Assembly: GCA_964394445.1 (NCBI GenBank)
Contig: CAYMXO010000005.1
Coordinates: forward strand, 1-64,000
Direction: 5' to 3'
Origin: Thiopseudomonas sp964394445
Lineage (GTDB): Bacteria > Pseudomonadota > Gammaproteobacteria > Pseudomonadales > Pseudomonadaceae
DNA: 64,000 nucleotides
Positions 26,930 through 35,677 of this stretch are shown piece by piece; position 1 is the first letter of the stretch; every line of letters starts with the position of its first letter. The translations under genes and the position numbers were made by a program. A model generated the notes under the pieces. It was not told the origin of the DNA and did not search any database. It saw only the letters and a list, made by a program, of their open reading frames with translations.

Positions 26930-28639
26930 TCAGCCCGCTTCCTGGTCCTTCTTCCCGCCAGACAGCCTGGCCAGCTCTTCATCGCGCAGCTCGCGCCGCA
27001 GAATCTTGCCCACGTTGGTGGTCGGCAGCTCGTCACGGAACTCGACCTGGCGGGCAACCTTGTAGGCCGTGAGGTTCTTGCGCATATGGGCAATCACTTC
27101 TTCCTTGCTCAGGCTCTCGCCTTGGCGTACAACAATGAAGACCTTGATTGCCTCACCGGATTTTTCATCCGGTATGCCGATCGCTGCACACTGCAAAACC
27201 TGCGGCAGCTCTGCGAGAACATCCTCGACCTCATTGGGGAAGACGTTGAAGCCGGATACTAGGATCATGTCTTTTTTGCGATCAACCAGGCGGATATAAC
27301 CATCCTCCTGGATAACGCCGATATCACCGGTGCGCAACCAGCCGTCCGCGTCCAGCACTTCGCGTGTCGCCTCATCACGCAACCAGTAGCCTTTCATCAC
27401 CTGCGGGCCCTTGACGCAAAGCTCGCCCACCTCGCCGAATGGCAGCTCGCGGCCTTCTTCATCAATGATCTTGCACAGGGTAGAGGGCGCAGGAATACCG
27501 ATGGTGCCAAGCTGGATGTTCTGGATCGGGTTGACCGAAGCAATCGGGCTGGTTTCCGTCATGCCATAGCCTTCACAAATCGAACAGCCAGTTACCTCGG
27601 TCCAGCGCTTGGCTGTGGCAATTTGCAAAGCCATGCCGCCGGAGACGGTCATTTTCAGCCCTGAAAAGTCCAGCTTGCGAAAATCCGGGTTGTTGCACAG
27701 CGCTGCAAACAGGGTGTTCAGGCCAACAAAACCGGTAAACCTGTATTTGGCCAAATCCTTGATCATGGATGGCAGGTCGCGCGGATTGGTAATCAGCAGG
27801 TTGTGGTTCCCGGTCAGCATCATGGCCATGCAATGAAAGGTAAAGGCATAGATGTGATAAAGCGGCAAAGGAGCCACCACGGTTTCCTCGCCATCATACA
27901 GGTTGGACGCCATAATCGCCCGGGCCTGCAGCATGTTGGCAATCAGGTTGCGGTGGGTCAGCATCGCCCCCTTGGCGACACCTGTGGTGCCTCCGGTATA
28001 TTGCAACACGGCAACATCTTCAGGATCTGCTTCCACATTGCCTGCCACCTTCTTGCTGCCAGCGGCCAGTACAGCGGCCAACCGATGCGCCTTGGGCAGA
28101 TGGTAAGCCGGTACCATTTTTTTCACATATTTGACTACGCTGTTGACCAGCAAGCGCTTCAGCGTCGGCAGCATGTCGCCCACTTCGGTCATGATGACCG
28201 TGGTAATGCCGGTTTTGGGTACCACCTGCTCAACCAGGTGCCCCATGTTGGCCAGGCTGACCAGTGCTTTGGCACCCGAGTCATTGAACTGGTGTTCCAT
28301 TTCCCGCGCGGTATACAGCGGGTTGGTATTAACGACAATCAGTCCGGCGCGGATGGCACCAAACACCACCACTGGATATTGCAGGACGTTGGGCAGCTGG
28401 ATGGCAATACGGTCACCCCGCTGCAGGTCGGTATGGTTTTGCAGCCAGGCGGCAAAATCACCCGACAGGCGATAAAGCTCGCCATAGGTCAAGGTGTGCC
28501 CCATATTGGTAAATGCCGGCAAGCTGGCAAAGCGCTCGCAGGATTCGCTTAAAACAGCCTGGATATTGGGATACAGATCAGCATCAATGTCCGCCGGGAC
28601 GCCGGCCGGGTATTTATCCTTCCAGAAGTTTTCATTCAT
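26930..28639 (-). CDS. fadD: Long-chain fatty acid-CoA ligase
   Basis: A 569-residue AMP-forming acyl-CoA synthetase that activates fatty acids for beta-oxidation. Motifs are the AMP-binding loop LQYTGGTTGVAKGAML, the adenine motif GYGMTETSP, DGWLRTGDIGVI, the hinge DRKKDMILVSGFNVFP and the catalytic lysine region NVGKILRRELR. Start ATG 28639 has GGAG 6 bases upstream; a TTG four codons upstream is less likely. It is divergent from the hydrolase-phaJ pair, an arrangement like PA3299-PA3302 in P. aeruginosa, but with a single fadD instead of two. Confidence 0.95.
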   Translation of the reverse strand: MNENFWKDKYPAGVPADIDADLYPNIQAVLSESCERFASLPAFTNMGHTLTYGELYRLSGDFAAWLQNHTDLQRGDRIAIQLPNVLQYPVVVFGAIRAGLIVVNTNPLYTAREMEHQFNDSGAKALVSLANMGHLVEQVVPKTGITTVIMTEVGDMLPTLKRLLVNSVVKYVKKMVPAYHLPKAHRLAAVLAAGSKKVAGNVEADPEDVAVLQYTGGTTGVAKGAMLTHRNLIANMLQARAIMASNLYDGEETVVAPLPLYHIYAFTFHCMAMMLTGNHNLLITNPRDLPSMIKDLAKYRFTGFVGLNTLFAALCNNPDFRKLDFSGLKMTVSGGMALQIATAKRWTEVTGCSICEGYGMTETSPIASVNPIQNIQLGTIGIPAPSTLCKIIDEEGRELPFGEVGELCVKGPQVMKGYWLRDEATREVLDADGWLRTGDIGVIQEDGYIRLVDRKKDMILVSGFNVFPNEVEDVLAELPQVLQCAAIGIPDEKSGEAIKVFIVVRQGESLSKEEVIAHMRKNLTAYKVARQVEFRDELPTTNVGKILRRELRDEELARLSGGKKDQEAG

Positions 28640-28993
28640 GCGAAGCTCCAAAGCAACTGCAAATAGTGTGATTCTACACTGCCAGCCAACAGCTGGAAGG
28701 CCTGTGCAATCAGCCCGGCGGATAGAAAGCAGGCACTATCTGTCTATAGCTGTAATTGTTGTTATCCTGCTTGAGTTCAAGCGATCAGGCAAGTGAGGTT
28801 AGCAGCTTCCCCAACGTCACTCCAGCACTGAAACATAAACTTTAGTCACGATCAGTCTGGTATAAGCATCCTGGTCACAGACTGACGCTAGGCAAGCATC
28901 ACCGGCTCCCTTATCATGCACACAAAGAGCACGGTCACAGAGCGATTGTACCAAGCCTCAGTTTTTCAACCCGTTGGCCCCGAGGACAGCATT
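28640..28993. other. Divergent promoter region, fadD / hydrolase-phaJ
   Basis: About 350 bases. TATAAG at 28861 on the plus strand could be the -10 for the hydrolase gene. GAAACATAAAC nearby only loosely resembles a PsrA-type box and is not claimed. No coding signal was seen. Confidence 0.4.
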
Positions 28994-29938
28994 ATGCGAT
29001 ATACCTGCTTCTGGCTGCCTGCCCAGGATGCAACGCGTATCCACGTGCATAGCTGGCATCCGGACGGTGACGCCAAAGCCAGTCTGCTGATCAGCCATGG
29101 CATGGCCGAACATGGCGGCCGCTACCATGAGCTGGGCGAAGCCCTGGCGCGGACTGGCACCGCAGTTTATGCGCCTGACCTGCGTGGACACGGGCAAACC
29201 GCCAAGGAAGGACTGCTGGGTCATTTTGCTGATACCGATGGCTGGAATCTGGTGATCGAGGATCTGCGCGCCCTCAATCACCACATACGCTGCGAGAACC
29301 CGCAGACGCCGCTGTTCATGCTGGGGCACAGCCTCGGCAGCTATCTGGTCATGAATTATCTGATGCAGTACAGCTGCAGTGTGCAGGGTGCCCTGCTGTC
29401 CGGACCGCAATACCTGCGCACCACCCTCCGCTACCGTCTGGCCCGCCTGGTGGCCAGTGCCGAGTGTTGGCGCCAGGGGCCACGCGGGCGCAGCAAACTG
29501 CTGCACGCCATGATTTATCGACCAATCCAGCGTGCGATCCAGCCCCGGCAAACCATTCATGACTGGCTCAGCACTGATCCGGCCACCGTGCAGGACTACC
29601 TGAACGACCCACTTTGCGGCTTCATGTGTACCAACCGGCTGTGGCTTGATGTGCTGGACGGACTGCAGCGCATTACGCCGCTACAAAGCATGAACCAGAT
29701 CAGCCATCAGTTGCCCCTGTTCCTGTTTGGTGGCGAACAGGATCCACTGCATCGCGGCTCACGGCTGCTTGATCTGGCCAGCGCCTTGCGTGAGTCGGGA
29801 AAACGCAGCGTTGATGTTAAACTCTACCCCGGCATGCGCCACGAGCCGGTCAATGAGCGCAACCGCACGCGGGTCTTTGCCGATATAGCCGGCTGGATCG
29901 GGCAACAATGTGACAATTTGCCTGCACCGCCGGCCTAA
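28994..29938 (+). CDS. Alpha/beta hydrolase, monoacylglycerol lipase / lysophospholipase-like
   Basis: A 314-residue alpha/beta hydrolase of the serine aminopeptidase S33 / hydrolase-4 type. The nucleophile elbow is GHSLGS (about residue 112), the acid is in GGEQDPLH and the histidine is in GMRHEPVNE. The oxyanion region is SHGMAEHGGRY. The ATG at 28994 has GAGGA 7 bases upstream and gives the length of the P. aeruginosa homologue PA3301; the longer frame from 28916 has no ribosome site. It is probably co-transcribed with phaJ and functionally linked to fadD in lipid breakdown. Confidence 0.87.
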   Translation: MRYTCFWLPAQDATRIHVHSWHPDGDAKASLLISHGMAEHGGRYHELGEALARTGTAVYAPDLRGHGQTAKEGLLGHFADTDGWNLVIEDLRALNHHIRCENPQTPLFMLGHSLGSYLVMNYLMQYSCSVQGALLSGPQYLRTTLRYRLARLVASAECWRQGPRGRSKLLHAMIYRPIQRAIQPRQTIHDWLSTDPATVQDYLNDPLCGFMCTNRLWLDVLDGLQRITPLQSMNQISHQLPLFLFGGEQDPLHRGSRLLDLASALRESGKRSVDVKLYPGMRHEPVNERNRTRVFADIAGWIGQQCDNLPAPPA

Positions 29939-30044
29939 GAGTCATCGGGTACATCGTGGGTCTGGCTGCCAGTGCACAACCCGCACCGAAAAAACATTAC
30001 AGATCATTCCCTCTTCCGTTCACCCTGCCTCAGCGGAGCCATTT

Positions 30045-30521
30045 ATGTCAGAAACAGCCCACAGCATTGCCTACGAAGACCTGAGCATTGGCCAGACTGC
30101 CAGCCAGGCACACAGCGTCAGCGAAACCGACTTGCAGATGTTTGCCGCAGTATCCGGTGACAACAACCCGGTTCACCTCGATGACGGGTTTGCCGCTGCC
30201 AGCCGTTTCAAGGGCCGCATCGCCCACGGCATGTTTACCGGCGCTTTGATCAGCGCCGCCATTGCCTGCAAACTGCCCGGACCTGGCAGTGTATACCTGG
30301 GTCAGCAACTGAGTTTCATGCGCCCGGTTAAAATCGGTGATGAACTCGAAGTCCAGCTTGAAGTGCTGGAAAAGCTGGCAAAAAACCAGGTACGCATCCG
30401 TACCCGGGTAATCAACCAGCAAGGCAAGGCGGTTGTCGACGGCGAAGCCCTGGTGCTGGCACCTGACAGCTCACAGGCAATCAAGATGCCCGAACTGCCC
30501 CGCTTTCAACTGCAGAACTAA
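30045..30521 (+). CDS. phaJ: (R)-specific enoyl-CoA hydratase, MaoC-like (PhaJ4 type)
   Basis: A 158-residue hot-dog fold protein. The hydratase 2 motif appears as FAAVSGDNNPVHLDDGFAA, with the catalytic Asp and His, followed by FKGRIAHGMFTGALISA. PhaJ converts trans-2-enoyl-CoA to (R)-3-hydroxyacyl-CoA, linking beta-oxidation to polyhydroxyalkanoate synthesis. ATG 30045 has GGAG 6 bases upstream. It lies downstream of the hydrolase and opposite fadD, as phaJ4 does in Pseudomonas. Confidence 0.9.
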   Translation: MSETAHSIAYEDLSIGQTASQAHSVSETDLQMFAAVSGDNNPVHLDDGFAAASRFKGRIAHGMFTGALISAAIACKLPGPGSVYLGQQLSFMRPVKIGDELEVQLEVLEKLAKNQVRIRTRVINQQGKAVVDGEALVLAPDSSQAIKMPELPRFQLQN

Positions 30522-30606
30522 GCGCCAGTCTGCGCACCATTGCCGCGCAGGCACTATCTGGGGCTACACTTTTCCCAATTCACTCTGGAGATCAGCAAGG
30601 CACGCG

Positions 30607-31242
30607 ATGAACGCCCAGAAACGCTATGAAATTTTCCACCGCTTTCGCGAAGACAACCCCAAGCCACAAACCGAACTGAATTATTCGTCAGATTTCGAGT
30701 TGCTGATAGCTGTACTGCTTTCCGCACAGGCTACCGACGTCGGCGTCAACAAGGCCACTGAAAAACTGTTTCAGCTCGCCCCCACGCCAGAGGCCATGTA
30801 TGCGCTGGGTGTCGAAGGCGTGACCGAACATATCAAGACGATCGGCCTGTTCCGGACCAAGGCGAAAAACGTCATCGAAACCTGTCGCCTGCTGATTGAG
30901 AAGCATGGCAGCCAGGTGCCGCAGACCCGGGAAGAGCTGGAAGCCCTGCCCGGTGTCGGCCGCAAGACCGCCAACGTGGTTCTCAACACCGCTTTTGGCC
31001 AGATCGCCATGGCGGTGGACACGCACATCTTCAGGGTCAGTAACCGGACCGGCATCGCGCCAGGCAAGAACGTGCTGGAGGTCGAGAAAAAATTGTTGCG
31101 TCTGGTACCCAAGGAATTTTTGCTGGATGCCCATCACTGGCTGATCCTGCATGGACGCTATGTTTGCCAGGCGCGCAAGCCTCGTTGCGGTAGCTGCCGC
31201 ATCGAAGACCTGTGCGAACACAAAGATAAAACTGTCGACTGA
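30607..31242 (+). CDS. nth: Endonuclease III
   Basis: A 211-residue DNA glycosylase/AP lyase that removes oxidised pyrimidines. The helix-hairpin-helix is LPGVGRKTANVVL with the catalytic lysine, the catalytic Asp is in AVDTHIFRVSNR, and the iron-sulfur cluster motif is CQARKPRCGSCRIEDLC. Start ATG 30607 fits the family start (MNAQKRYEIFHRFRE). It is followed by the PA3496-type gene, as in P. aeruginosa (PA3495/PA3496). Confidence 0.97.
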   Translation: MNAQKRYEIFHRFREDNPKPQTELNYSSDFELLIAVLLSAQATDVGVNKATEKLFQLAPTPEAMYALGVEGVTEHIKTIGLFRTKAKNVIETCRLLIEKHGSQVPQTREELEALPGVGRKTANVVLNTAFGQIAMAVDTHIFRVSNRTGIAPGKNVLEVEKKLLRLVPKEFLLDAHHWLILHGRYVCQARKPRCGSCRIEDLCEHKDKTVD

Positions 31243-31288
31243 TTAAGCAAGAGAAAGGTTTTTTCACCAGCCAATAGAAAAAAACTTT

Positions 31289-31317
31289 TTTACTTTTTTT
31301 CACTTCCGAATTATAAG
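31289..31317 (+). promoter_or_regulatory. Promoter of the PA3496-type gene
   Basis: TTTACT (31289-31294), a 17-base spacer and TATAAG (31312-31317) form a good sigma-70 promoter embedded in A and T runs. The predicted start is about 30 bases before the gene's ATG. Confidence 0.7.
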
Positions 31318-31354
31318 ACGGCCACAAAGGGTATCCCGTCCTGGAGGCTGACAA

Positions 31355-31537
31355 ATGAGTAAAGAAGACCTGGAACTTGATGACGAATTTGTTGATGATG
31401 ACAACGAGCAAATCGATGATGTCGAACCTGTTGCGTCCAGCAAAAACAACCTGACCAAGCGTCGGGTCATCGACAACCTGCTGGATGAGCGTCGTCTGAG
31501 CAAAGAGCTGGCCGATTACGACTATGATCTGGACTGA
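31355..31537 (+). CDS. PA3496 family small acidic protein
   Basis: A 60-residue protein. The N-terminal half is strongly acidic (EDLELDDEFVDDDNEQIDD), and the C-terminal half contains KRRVIDNLLDERRLSKELAD. This matches the small PA3496 family found next to nth in Pseudomonas; some databases label it a putative envelope-integrity protein, but the function is not established. It has its own promoter, and TGGAGG lies about 9 bases before ATG 31355. Confidence 0.87.
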   Translation: MSKEDLELDDEFVDDDNEQIDDVEPVASSKNNLTKRRVIDNLLDERRLSKELADYDYDLD

Positions 31538-31573
31538 TGCAACAGGCTCTGCCTGTTGCCGTCCGTCCGGCTG

Positions 31574-31942
31574 CTAACCGCCGGACTTCTTGACCTTGTA
31601 ACCCTGATCCTGCAACCACTGCATCACCTTGGGCAGCTGGTCACCCTGGATTTCAATCGCTGCATCCTTGACTGCCCCACCCACACCACAGGCCTGTTTG
31701 AGCAGTTTCGCTGTACTCTTGAGCTCTGCAGCCGTCATCGGCAAACCGCTTACCACAGTAACCGTTTTGCCGCCACGCCCCTTGTTCTCGCGCCGCACCC
31801 GCACATTGCCGTCGCCCAGTACGACCCCTTCATTGTGACAGCTACATTCGGCCAGCAGCTGGTGACAATCCGGACAGTGCCTGCCACCATCGGTCGAGTA
31901 AACCAGCGCACCCAGCGCGGCAAGCGAACCTGCCTTTTTCAT
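31574..31942 (-). CDS. yciH: SUI1/YciH family translation factor-like protein
   Basis: A 122-residue protein. The N-terminal part has cysteine pairs (HCPDCHQLLAECSCH). The C-terminal SUI1 domain reads GRGGKTVTVVSGLPM, LKLLKQACGVGGAVKD-like residues, IEIQGDQLPKVMQWLQDQGY and KVKKSGG. It is related to eukaryotic eIF1 and binds ribosomes; the bacterial role is stress-related and incompletely known. It converges with the PA3496-type gene. Confidence 0.93.
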   Translation of the reverse strand: MKKAGSLAALGALVYSTDGGRHCPDCHQLLAECSCHNEGVVLGDGNVRVRRENKGRGGKTVTVVSGLPMTAAELKSTAKLLKQACGVGGAVKDAAIEIQGDQLPKVMQWLQDQGYKVKKSGG

Positions 31943-32118
31943 CGTGTAAACTCCTTGAGATGTGTAATGCCGGCTAGCGGCCCGTATCGCTGATTAGCCC
32001 AAGCCCGGATACCCGGGTTTCCGGAGCCGAAAGCGGTAACAAGCCGCGGGCAGCGGCAACAGGCCACCCGGGTTTGAGAGTTCCGAAATTGACTGACGGC
32101 ACCGGTCAAACGGTGTCA

Positions 32119-32574
32119 CTATAGCCAGCGCCGGACCTTCTTGCAGTATTTGGCGTAATCATCACCAAAATTAATGTGCAGCAGACGCTCTTCGTGGCGA
32201 ATGATGCCGAACTGCAGCAACACGACCAGCAGCGGGAACAGCAGTAAAGGCCAGTAACTGCCCCATAACAGGCCGGCCCCCAGATAGATGGCCAGCATGG
32301 CGATATAGAGCGGGTTACGGCTGACCCGGAACGGGCCCTCGTGCAGCAGCCGCTGCGGCTTGCCATAGGGATTCAGGGTGGTCTTGCGCCACAGCATCAG
32401 CCAGACGGTCCAGAGCATGAACACCATGCCGGCATCCACCAGCATCCAGCCACCGTAGAACAGGTTGATCGACGCTGCCATCTGTAACGGCCAGATGCGC
32501 TCCAGCAGAATGGCAATCCCGGCCACCGCTACAAATAGTGCTGGAGCCGGAACCACAAAATAAGGTCGCTGCAT
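32119..32574 (-). CDS. Isoprenylcysteine carboxyl methyltransferase-family membrane protein
   Basis: A 151-residue membrane protein with four hydrophobic segments. The C-terminal part has the ICMT/PEMT-type pattern GPFRVSRNPLYIAMLAIYLG and RHEERLLHINFGDDYAKYC, including the R-N-P-x-Y and E-E-R-x-L cofactor residues. It likely methylates a small membrane substrate with SAM; the substrate is unknown. ATG 32574 is preferred over GTG 32583. A terminator separates it from the upstream small gene. Confidence 0.85.
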   Translation of the reverse strand: MQRPYFVVPAPALFVAVAGIAILLERIWPLQMAASINLFYGGWMLVDAGMVFMLWTVWLMLWRKTTLNPYGKPQRLLHEGPFRVSRNPLYIAMLAIYLGAGLLWGSYWPLLLFPLLVVLLQFGIIRHEERLLHINFGDDYAKYCKKVRRWL

Positions 32575-32652
32575 GTGAAGCACCCTCGCAAACCAGTCCG
32601 CGTACAGTGTACTGCTTCATTCAGAAAAAATCTGCGTGGCCCGGCAGGCATA

Positions 32653-32691
32653 AAAAAACACCTGGAGGCATACGCCTTCAGGTGTTTTCTT
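32653..32691. terminator. Rho-independent terminator
   Basis: AACACCTGGAGGC and GCCTTCAGGTGTT form a long stem with a 4-base loop ATAC, flanked by A and T runs. It ends transcription of the small gene at 32709-32888 and may block reading into the methyltransferase gene. Confidence 0.92.
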
Positions 32692-32708
32692 GTCATTCTT
32701 GCAACAGT

Positions 32709-32888
32709 TTATTTTCTGCGTGTACCACGGCCAAAATAACTGATGTTCTGCGGTCCGCTCTTGCCGGTAGGCACTTTCTCGATTTTACCACCCTGTTTGA
32801 GGAAAGCCCTGCGCTGTGCATCGATGATGCTGCTACGGGTCTCGGCGTGGGTAATCTCGTTGATGGCAACATTTCCTTTGCGACTCAT
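32709..32888 (-). CDS. Small basic protein resembling the SutA C-terminal half
   Basis: A 59-residue protein that starts MSRKGNVAINEITHAETRSS and continues IIDAQRRAFLKQGGKIEKVP, ending in SYFGRGTRRK. RRAFLKQGGKI resembles the conserved part of SutA, the small RNA polymerase-binding activator of Pseudomonas, but the acidic N-terminal tail is absent. The similarity is from memory and not tested. ATG 32888 has AGGAG 7 bases upstream; the extended frame to 32996 is AT-rich and hydrophobic and not credible. A strong terminator follows. Confidence 0.65.
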   Translation of the reverse strand: MSRKGNVAINEITHAETRSSIIDAQRRAFLKQGGKIEKVPTGKSGPQNISYFGRGTRRK

Positions 32889-32970
32889 ATGGCTTCTCCT
32901 GTCAGTACAATGGCGCAATATAACACAAACCGCAATCGAAATCAAGATTGATAATAAATAGATATAAAGA

Positions 32971-33864
32971 TTATCCCCGCGGGTGGTGCTCGGCATGCAT
33001 GGCCTGCAACCTTGCCTGGGCTACATGGGTATAAATTTGCGTCGTCGACAGATCACTGTGACCGAGCAGCATCTGCACCACCCGCAGGTCGGCACCGTGA
33101 TTAAGCAGATGTGTCGCAAAAGCGTGTCTGAGGGTATGTGGCGACAGGGGCTTGCTGATGCAGGCAGCCTGCGCATGCAACTTGATACGGTGCCAGAATG
33201 TTTGCCGGGTCATTTGCTGCCCACGCTGGCTGGGGAACACCACATCACTGGCCTTGCCAGCCAGCAGTACAGGCCTGGCCTCTTGCAGATAGTGCTCCAG
33301 CCAGTCCAGCGCCTGCTCGCCCAGCGGCACCAGACGCTCCTTGCTGCCCTTGCCCATGATGCGCACCACGCCCTGACGCAGGCTGATTTCATCCAGCTTC
33401 AGCCCCACCAGCTCACTGACACGCAGCCCGCTGGCATATAGCACCTCGAGCATGCAGCGGTCACGCATGCCCAGCGGCTCACTGACATCCGGTGCTGCCA
33501 GCAACTCATCAACATCGGCTTCGCTAAGAGTATCGGGCAGGGTCCGGCCGATTTTTGGCATATCGATCAACGCGCACGGGTCTTCAGCGATCACCCCACG
33601 CTCCAGAGCCTGCGCGTAAAACCTTCGCGCCGCCGACAGAAAACGGGAGGTGGAGCTGGCTTTATAGCCTTTTTGCAAGCGCCAGCCCAGATACTCGAGC
33701 AGATCGCTGCGGGTTATCTGCAGCATGCCCGTTTGCCGCCTGGTCAGCCAGCCGGAAAACTGCGTCAGGTCAGTCTGGTAGGCCACCCGGGTATTGTCCG
33801 ACAGGCCGTCGTGCAGCCAGAGCTGCTCCAGAAAATCGTCAATATGCTGTTGATCAATAGACAT
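32971..33864 (-). CDS. xerD: Tyrosine recombinase XerD
   Basis: A 297-residue recombinase that, with XerC, resolves chromosome dimers at dif. The SAM-like N-terminal DNA-binding domain is followed by the catalytic domain with Arg in ASGLRVSEL, Lys in MGKGSKERLV, HTLRHAFATH, LGHSDLSTTQ and the nucleophile in IYTHVAQ. Start ATG 33864 (MSIDQQHIDDF) fits XerD; an upstream frame that runs into rplS is not real. It lies close to the rpsP-rplS operon as in Pseudomonas. Confidence 0.95.
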   Translation of the reverse strand: MSIDQQHIDDFLEQLWLHDGLSDNTRVAYQTDLTQFSGWLTRRQTGMLQITRSDLLEYLGWRLQKGYKASSTSRFLSAARRFYAQALERGVIAEDPCALIDMPKIGRTLPDTLSEADVDELLAAPDVSEPLGMRDRCMLEVLYASGLRVSELVGLKLDEISLRQGVVRIMGKGSKERLVPLGEQALDWLEHYLQEARPVLLAGKASDVVFPSQRGQQMTRQTFWHRIKLHAQAACISKPLSPHTLRHAFATHLLNHGADLRVVQMLLGHSDLSTTQIYTHVAQARLQAMHAEHHPRG

Positions 33865-33952
33865 GTGTTTATTATCAAATAAAAGCCGCCGCTCAGGCTT
33901 ACAGCGCAACCCGCGGTCAGAGGGCGATATGCACCGCTGGTACGGAAAACAG

Positions 33953-33986
33953 CCATAAAAAAAGCAGCCCGCAGGCTGCTTTTTTG
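33953..33986 (-). terminator. Terminator of the rpsP-rimM-trmD-rplS operon
   Basis: AAAAAAAGCAGCC-cgca-GGCTGCTTTTTT directly after the rplS stop. The 7-bp GC-rich stem with T tract would work on the minus strand. Confidence 0.92.
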
Positions 33987-33991
33987 GTGTC

Positions 33992-34342
33992 TTAGTTGAG
34001 CTTCTCTTTGATTCGAGCAGCCTTACCGGACAGGTTGCGCAGGTAGTACAGCTTGGCCTTGCGCACGTCACCGCGACGCTTGACGGTGATGCTGTCAACC
34101 AGCGGGCTGTAAGTCTGGAAAGTACGCTCTACGCCCACACCGCTGGAAATCTTGCGCACGGTGAACGCGCTGTTCAGGCCACGCTTGCGAATGCCGATAA
34201 CGACACCTTCGTAAGCCTGCAGGCGCTGACGCTCGCCTTCTTTTACTTTTACTTGTACAACTACAGTGTCGCCAGGCGCAAACGCCGGGACTTCTTTGTT
34301 CATCTGTTCAGCTTCGAGTTGCTGAATGATCTTGTTGGTCAT
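33992..34342 (-). CDS. rplS: 50S ribosomal protein L19
   Basis: A 116-residue protein. MTNKIIQQLEAEQMNKEVP, FAPGDTVVVQVKVKEGERQR, QAYEGVVIGIRKRGLNSAFT and VRKISSGVGVERTFQ are characteristic of L19, which sits at the 30S-50S interface. It is the last gene of the operon; the trmD stop is 23 bases upstream, and the terminator follows within 6 bases. Confidence 0.98.
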   Translation of the reverse strand: MTNKIIQQLEAEQMNKEVPAFAPGDTVVVQVKVKEGERQRLQAYEGVVIGIRKRGLNSAFTVRKISSGVGVERTFQTYSPLVDSITVKRRGDVRKAKLYYLRNLSGKAARIKEKLN

Positions 34343-34365
34343 TTGTGTGCTCCTAAAGACAAACC

Positions 34366-35130
34366 TCAGGGTTTGCCATCGATACCTAAATCGTTCCGCC
34401 GGGCGAGGTATTCGTCCAGCAGCATTTTCTCTTCTCCAGAAAGCGAGCGGCCATCCAGAAGATCAGCGCGACGCTCTGCAGTTCGGCCCAGGGCCTGCTG
34501 CAACCGCCAGCGCCGGATATGTTCATGGTTGCCGCCAAGCAGCACCTGAGGAACATCTTTACCCGCATACGTAACCGGTCGCGTGTAGTGCGGGCAATCG
34601 AGCAAACCGTCGGTAAAGGAGTCCTCCACCGCCGACTCTGCATGGCCCAACGCGCCAGGCAAAAGCCGGATAACGGCATCCATCAGTACCATGGCCGGCA
34701 GTTCACCACCGGAAAGCACATAGTCACCAATGGACCATTCTTCATCAACGTGCGCCTCGATAAATCGCTCGTCGATGCCTTCGTAGCGTCCGGCAATCAG
34801 GATCAGCGACCCTGCCTGTGCCATTTCGCTGACCGCTGCCTGTTTCAGGACTCTGCCCTGGGGTGACAGATAAATCACCCGCGTGTCCTGGCCCAGCGCC
34901 TGTTTGGCAGCTGCCAGGGCCCGCTCCAGCGGTTCAATCTTCATCACCATGCCGGGACCGCCGCCGAAGGGCCGGTCGTCCACCGTCTGGTGCCGGTCTT
35001 CGGTAAAGCTGCGCGGGTTCCAGCATTCGATGCTGACCAACCCCTGCTGTACCGCCCGCCGGGTAATGCCGTGTTCGCTGATCGCAGCAAACATTTCGGG
35101 AAACAGGCTGATGACTCCGAGCTTCAACAT
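34366..35130 (-). CDS. trmD: tRNA (guanine-N1-)-methyltransferase
   Basis: A 254-residue SPOUT enzyme that methylates G37 of tRNAs. Motifs are LKLGVISLFPEMF, TVDDRPFGGGPGMVM, IYLSPQGR, LIAGRYEGIDERF, EEWSIGDYVLSGGELPA and the C-terminal NHEHIRRWR. The start is ATG 35130, 7 bases after the rimM stop; another in-frame ATG at 35151 would overlap rimM and cannot be excluded. The order rpsP-rimM-trmD-rplS is universal in this group. Confidence 0.97.
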   Translation of the reverse strand: MLKLGVISLFPEMFAAISEHGITRRAVQQGLVSIECWNPRSFTEDRHQTVDDRPFGGGPGMVMKIEPLERALAAAKQALGQDTRVIYLSPQGRVLKQAAVSEMAQAGSLILIAGRYEGIDERFIEAHVDEEWSIGDYVLSGGELPAMVLMDAVIRLLPGALGHAESAVEDSFTDGLLDCPHYTRPVTYAGKDVPQVLLGGNHEHIRRWRLQQALGRTAERRADLLDGRSLSGEEKMLLDEYLARRNDLGIDGKP

Positions 35131-35137
35131 GCCGGAA

Positions 35138-35659
35138 TCAGAAGTCCGCATCCCATTCGACGCTGATGACACCCGCCTCCAGATCAATCTGTTGTAGACA
35201 GTGATCGGTATAAGGCAGCAAGCGTTCACGACCGTCCAGGCTGCCGGCACAGGGCCGCACTACCAGAACGTCGTTGGCACCGGTTTCCAGCAGATGACTC
35301 ACCTTGCCCAGCAATTGCCGGTCCTGGTTGATCACCTGAAGACCTATCAGCTGATGCCAGTAATACTCGCCCTCTTCCAGCCCGGGCAGTTCGCTGCGTG
35401 GCACGCAAATTTCAAAGCCGGTGTAGGTCCGTGCAATTTCACGGTCATCCAGCCCTTCAATTTTTGCCACCAGTCCCTTGCCCTGGGAGCGGGCGCTGGC
35501 CAGCCTGACCTGTTTTGTTTCACCGTCCCGGCGCAAATGCCAGAGCGGGTAATCAAACAGATTCTCCATCGGGTCGGTAAAGGAATGGATCTTCACCTCT
35601 CCGCGCACACCATGTACCGCGCCGATCTTACCCATTACGATGAGGTCGTCAGTGGTCAT
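35138..35659 (-). CDS. rimM: Ribosome maturation factor RimM
   Basis: A 173-residue 30S maturation factor that binds S19. It shows VMGKIGAVHGVRGEVKIHSF at the N-terminus (RimM barrel), then EEGEYYWHQLIGLQVIN and GANDVLVV and LLPYTDHCL in the PRC-barrel half. It starts 18 bases after rpsP. Confidence 0.97.
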   Translation of the reverse strand: MTTDDLIVMGKIGAVHGVRGEVKIHSFTDPMENLFDYPLWHLRRDGETKQVRLASARSQGKGLVAKIEGLDDREIARTYTGFEICVPRSELPGLEEGEYYWHQLIGLQVINQDRQLLGKVSHLLETGANDVLVVRPCAGSLDGRERLLPYTDHCLQQIDLEAGVISVEWDADF

Positions 35660-35677
35660 GTGTGTCTCGTTTGCTGC

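Noticed and set aside
28831..28870. PsrA-like operator before the hydrolase gene
   Set aside because: GAAACATAAACTTT lacks the second GTTTC half site, so it was not called.
33865..34098. N-terminal extension of XerD into the rplS terminator and rplS
   Set aside because: It overlaps a terminator and a ribosomal protein gene, and the extra residues do not resemble XerD.
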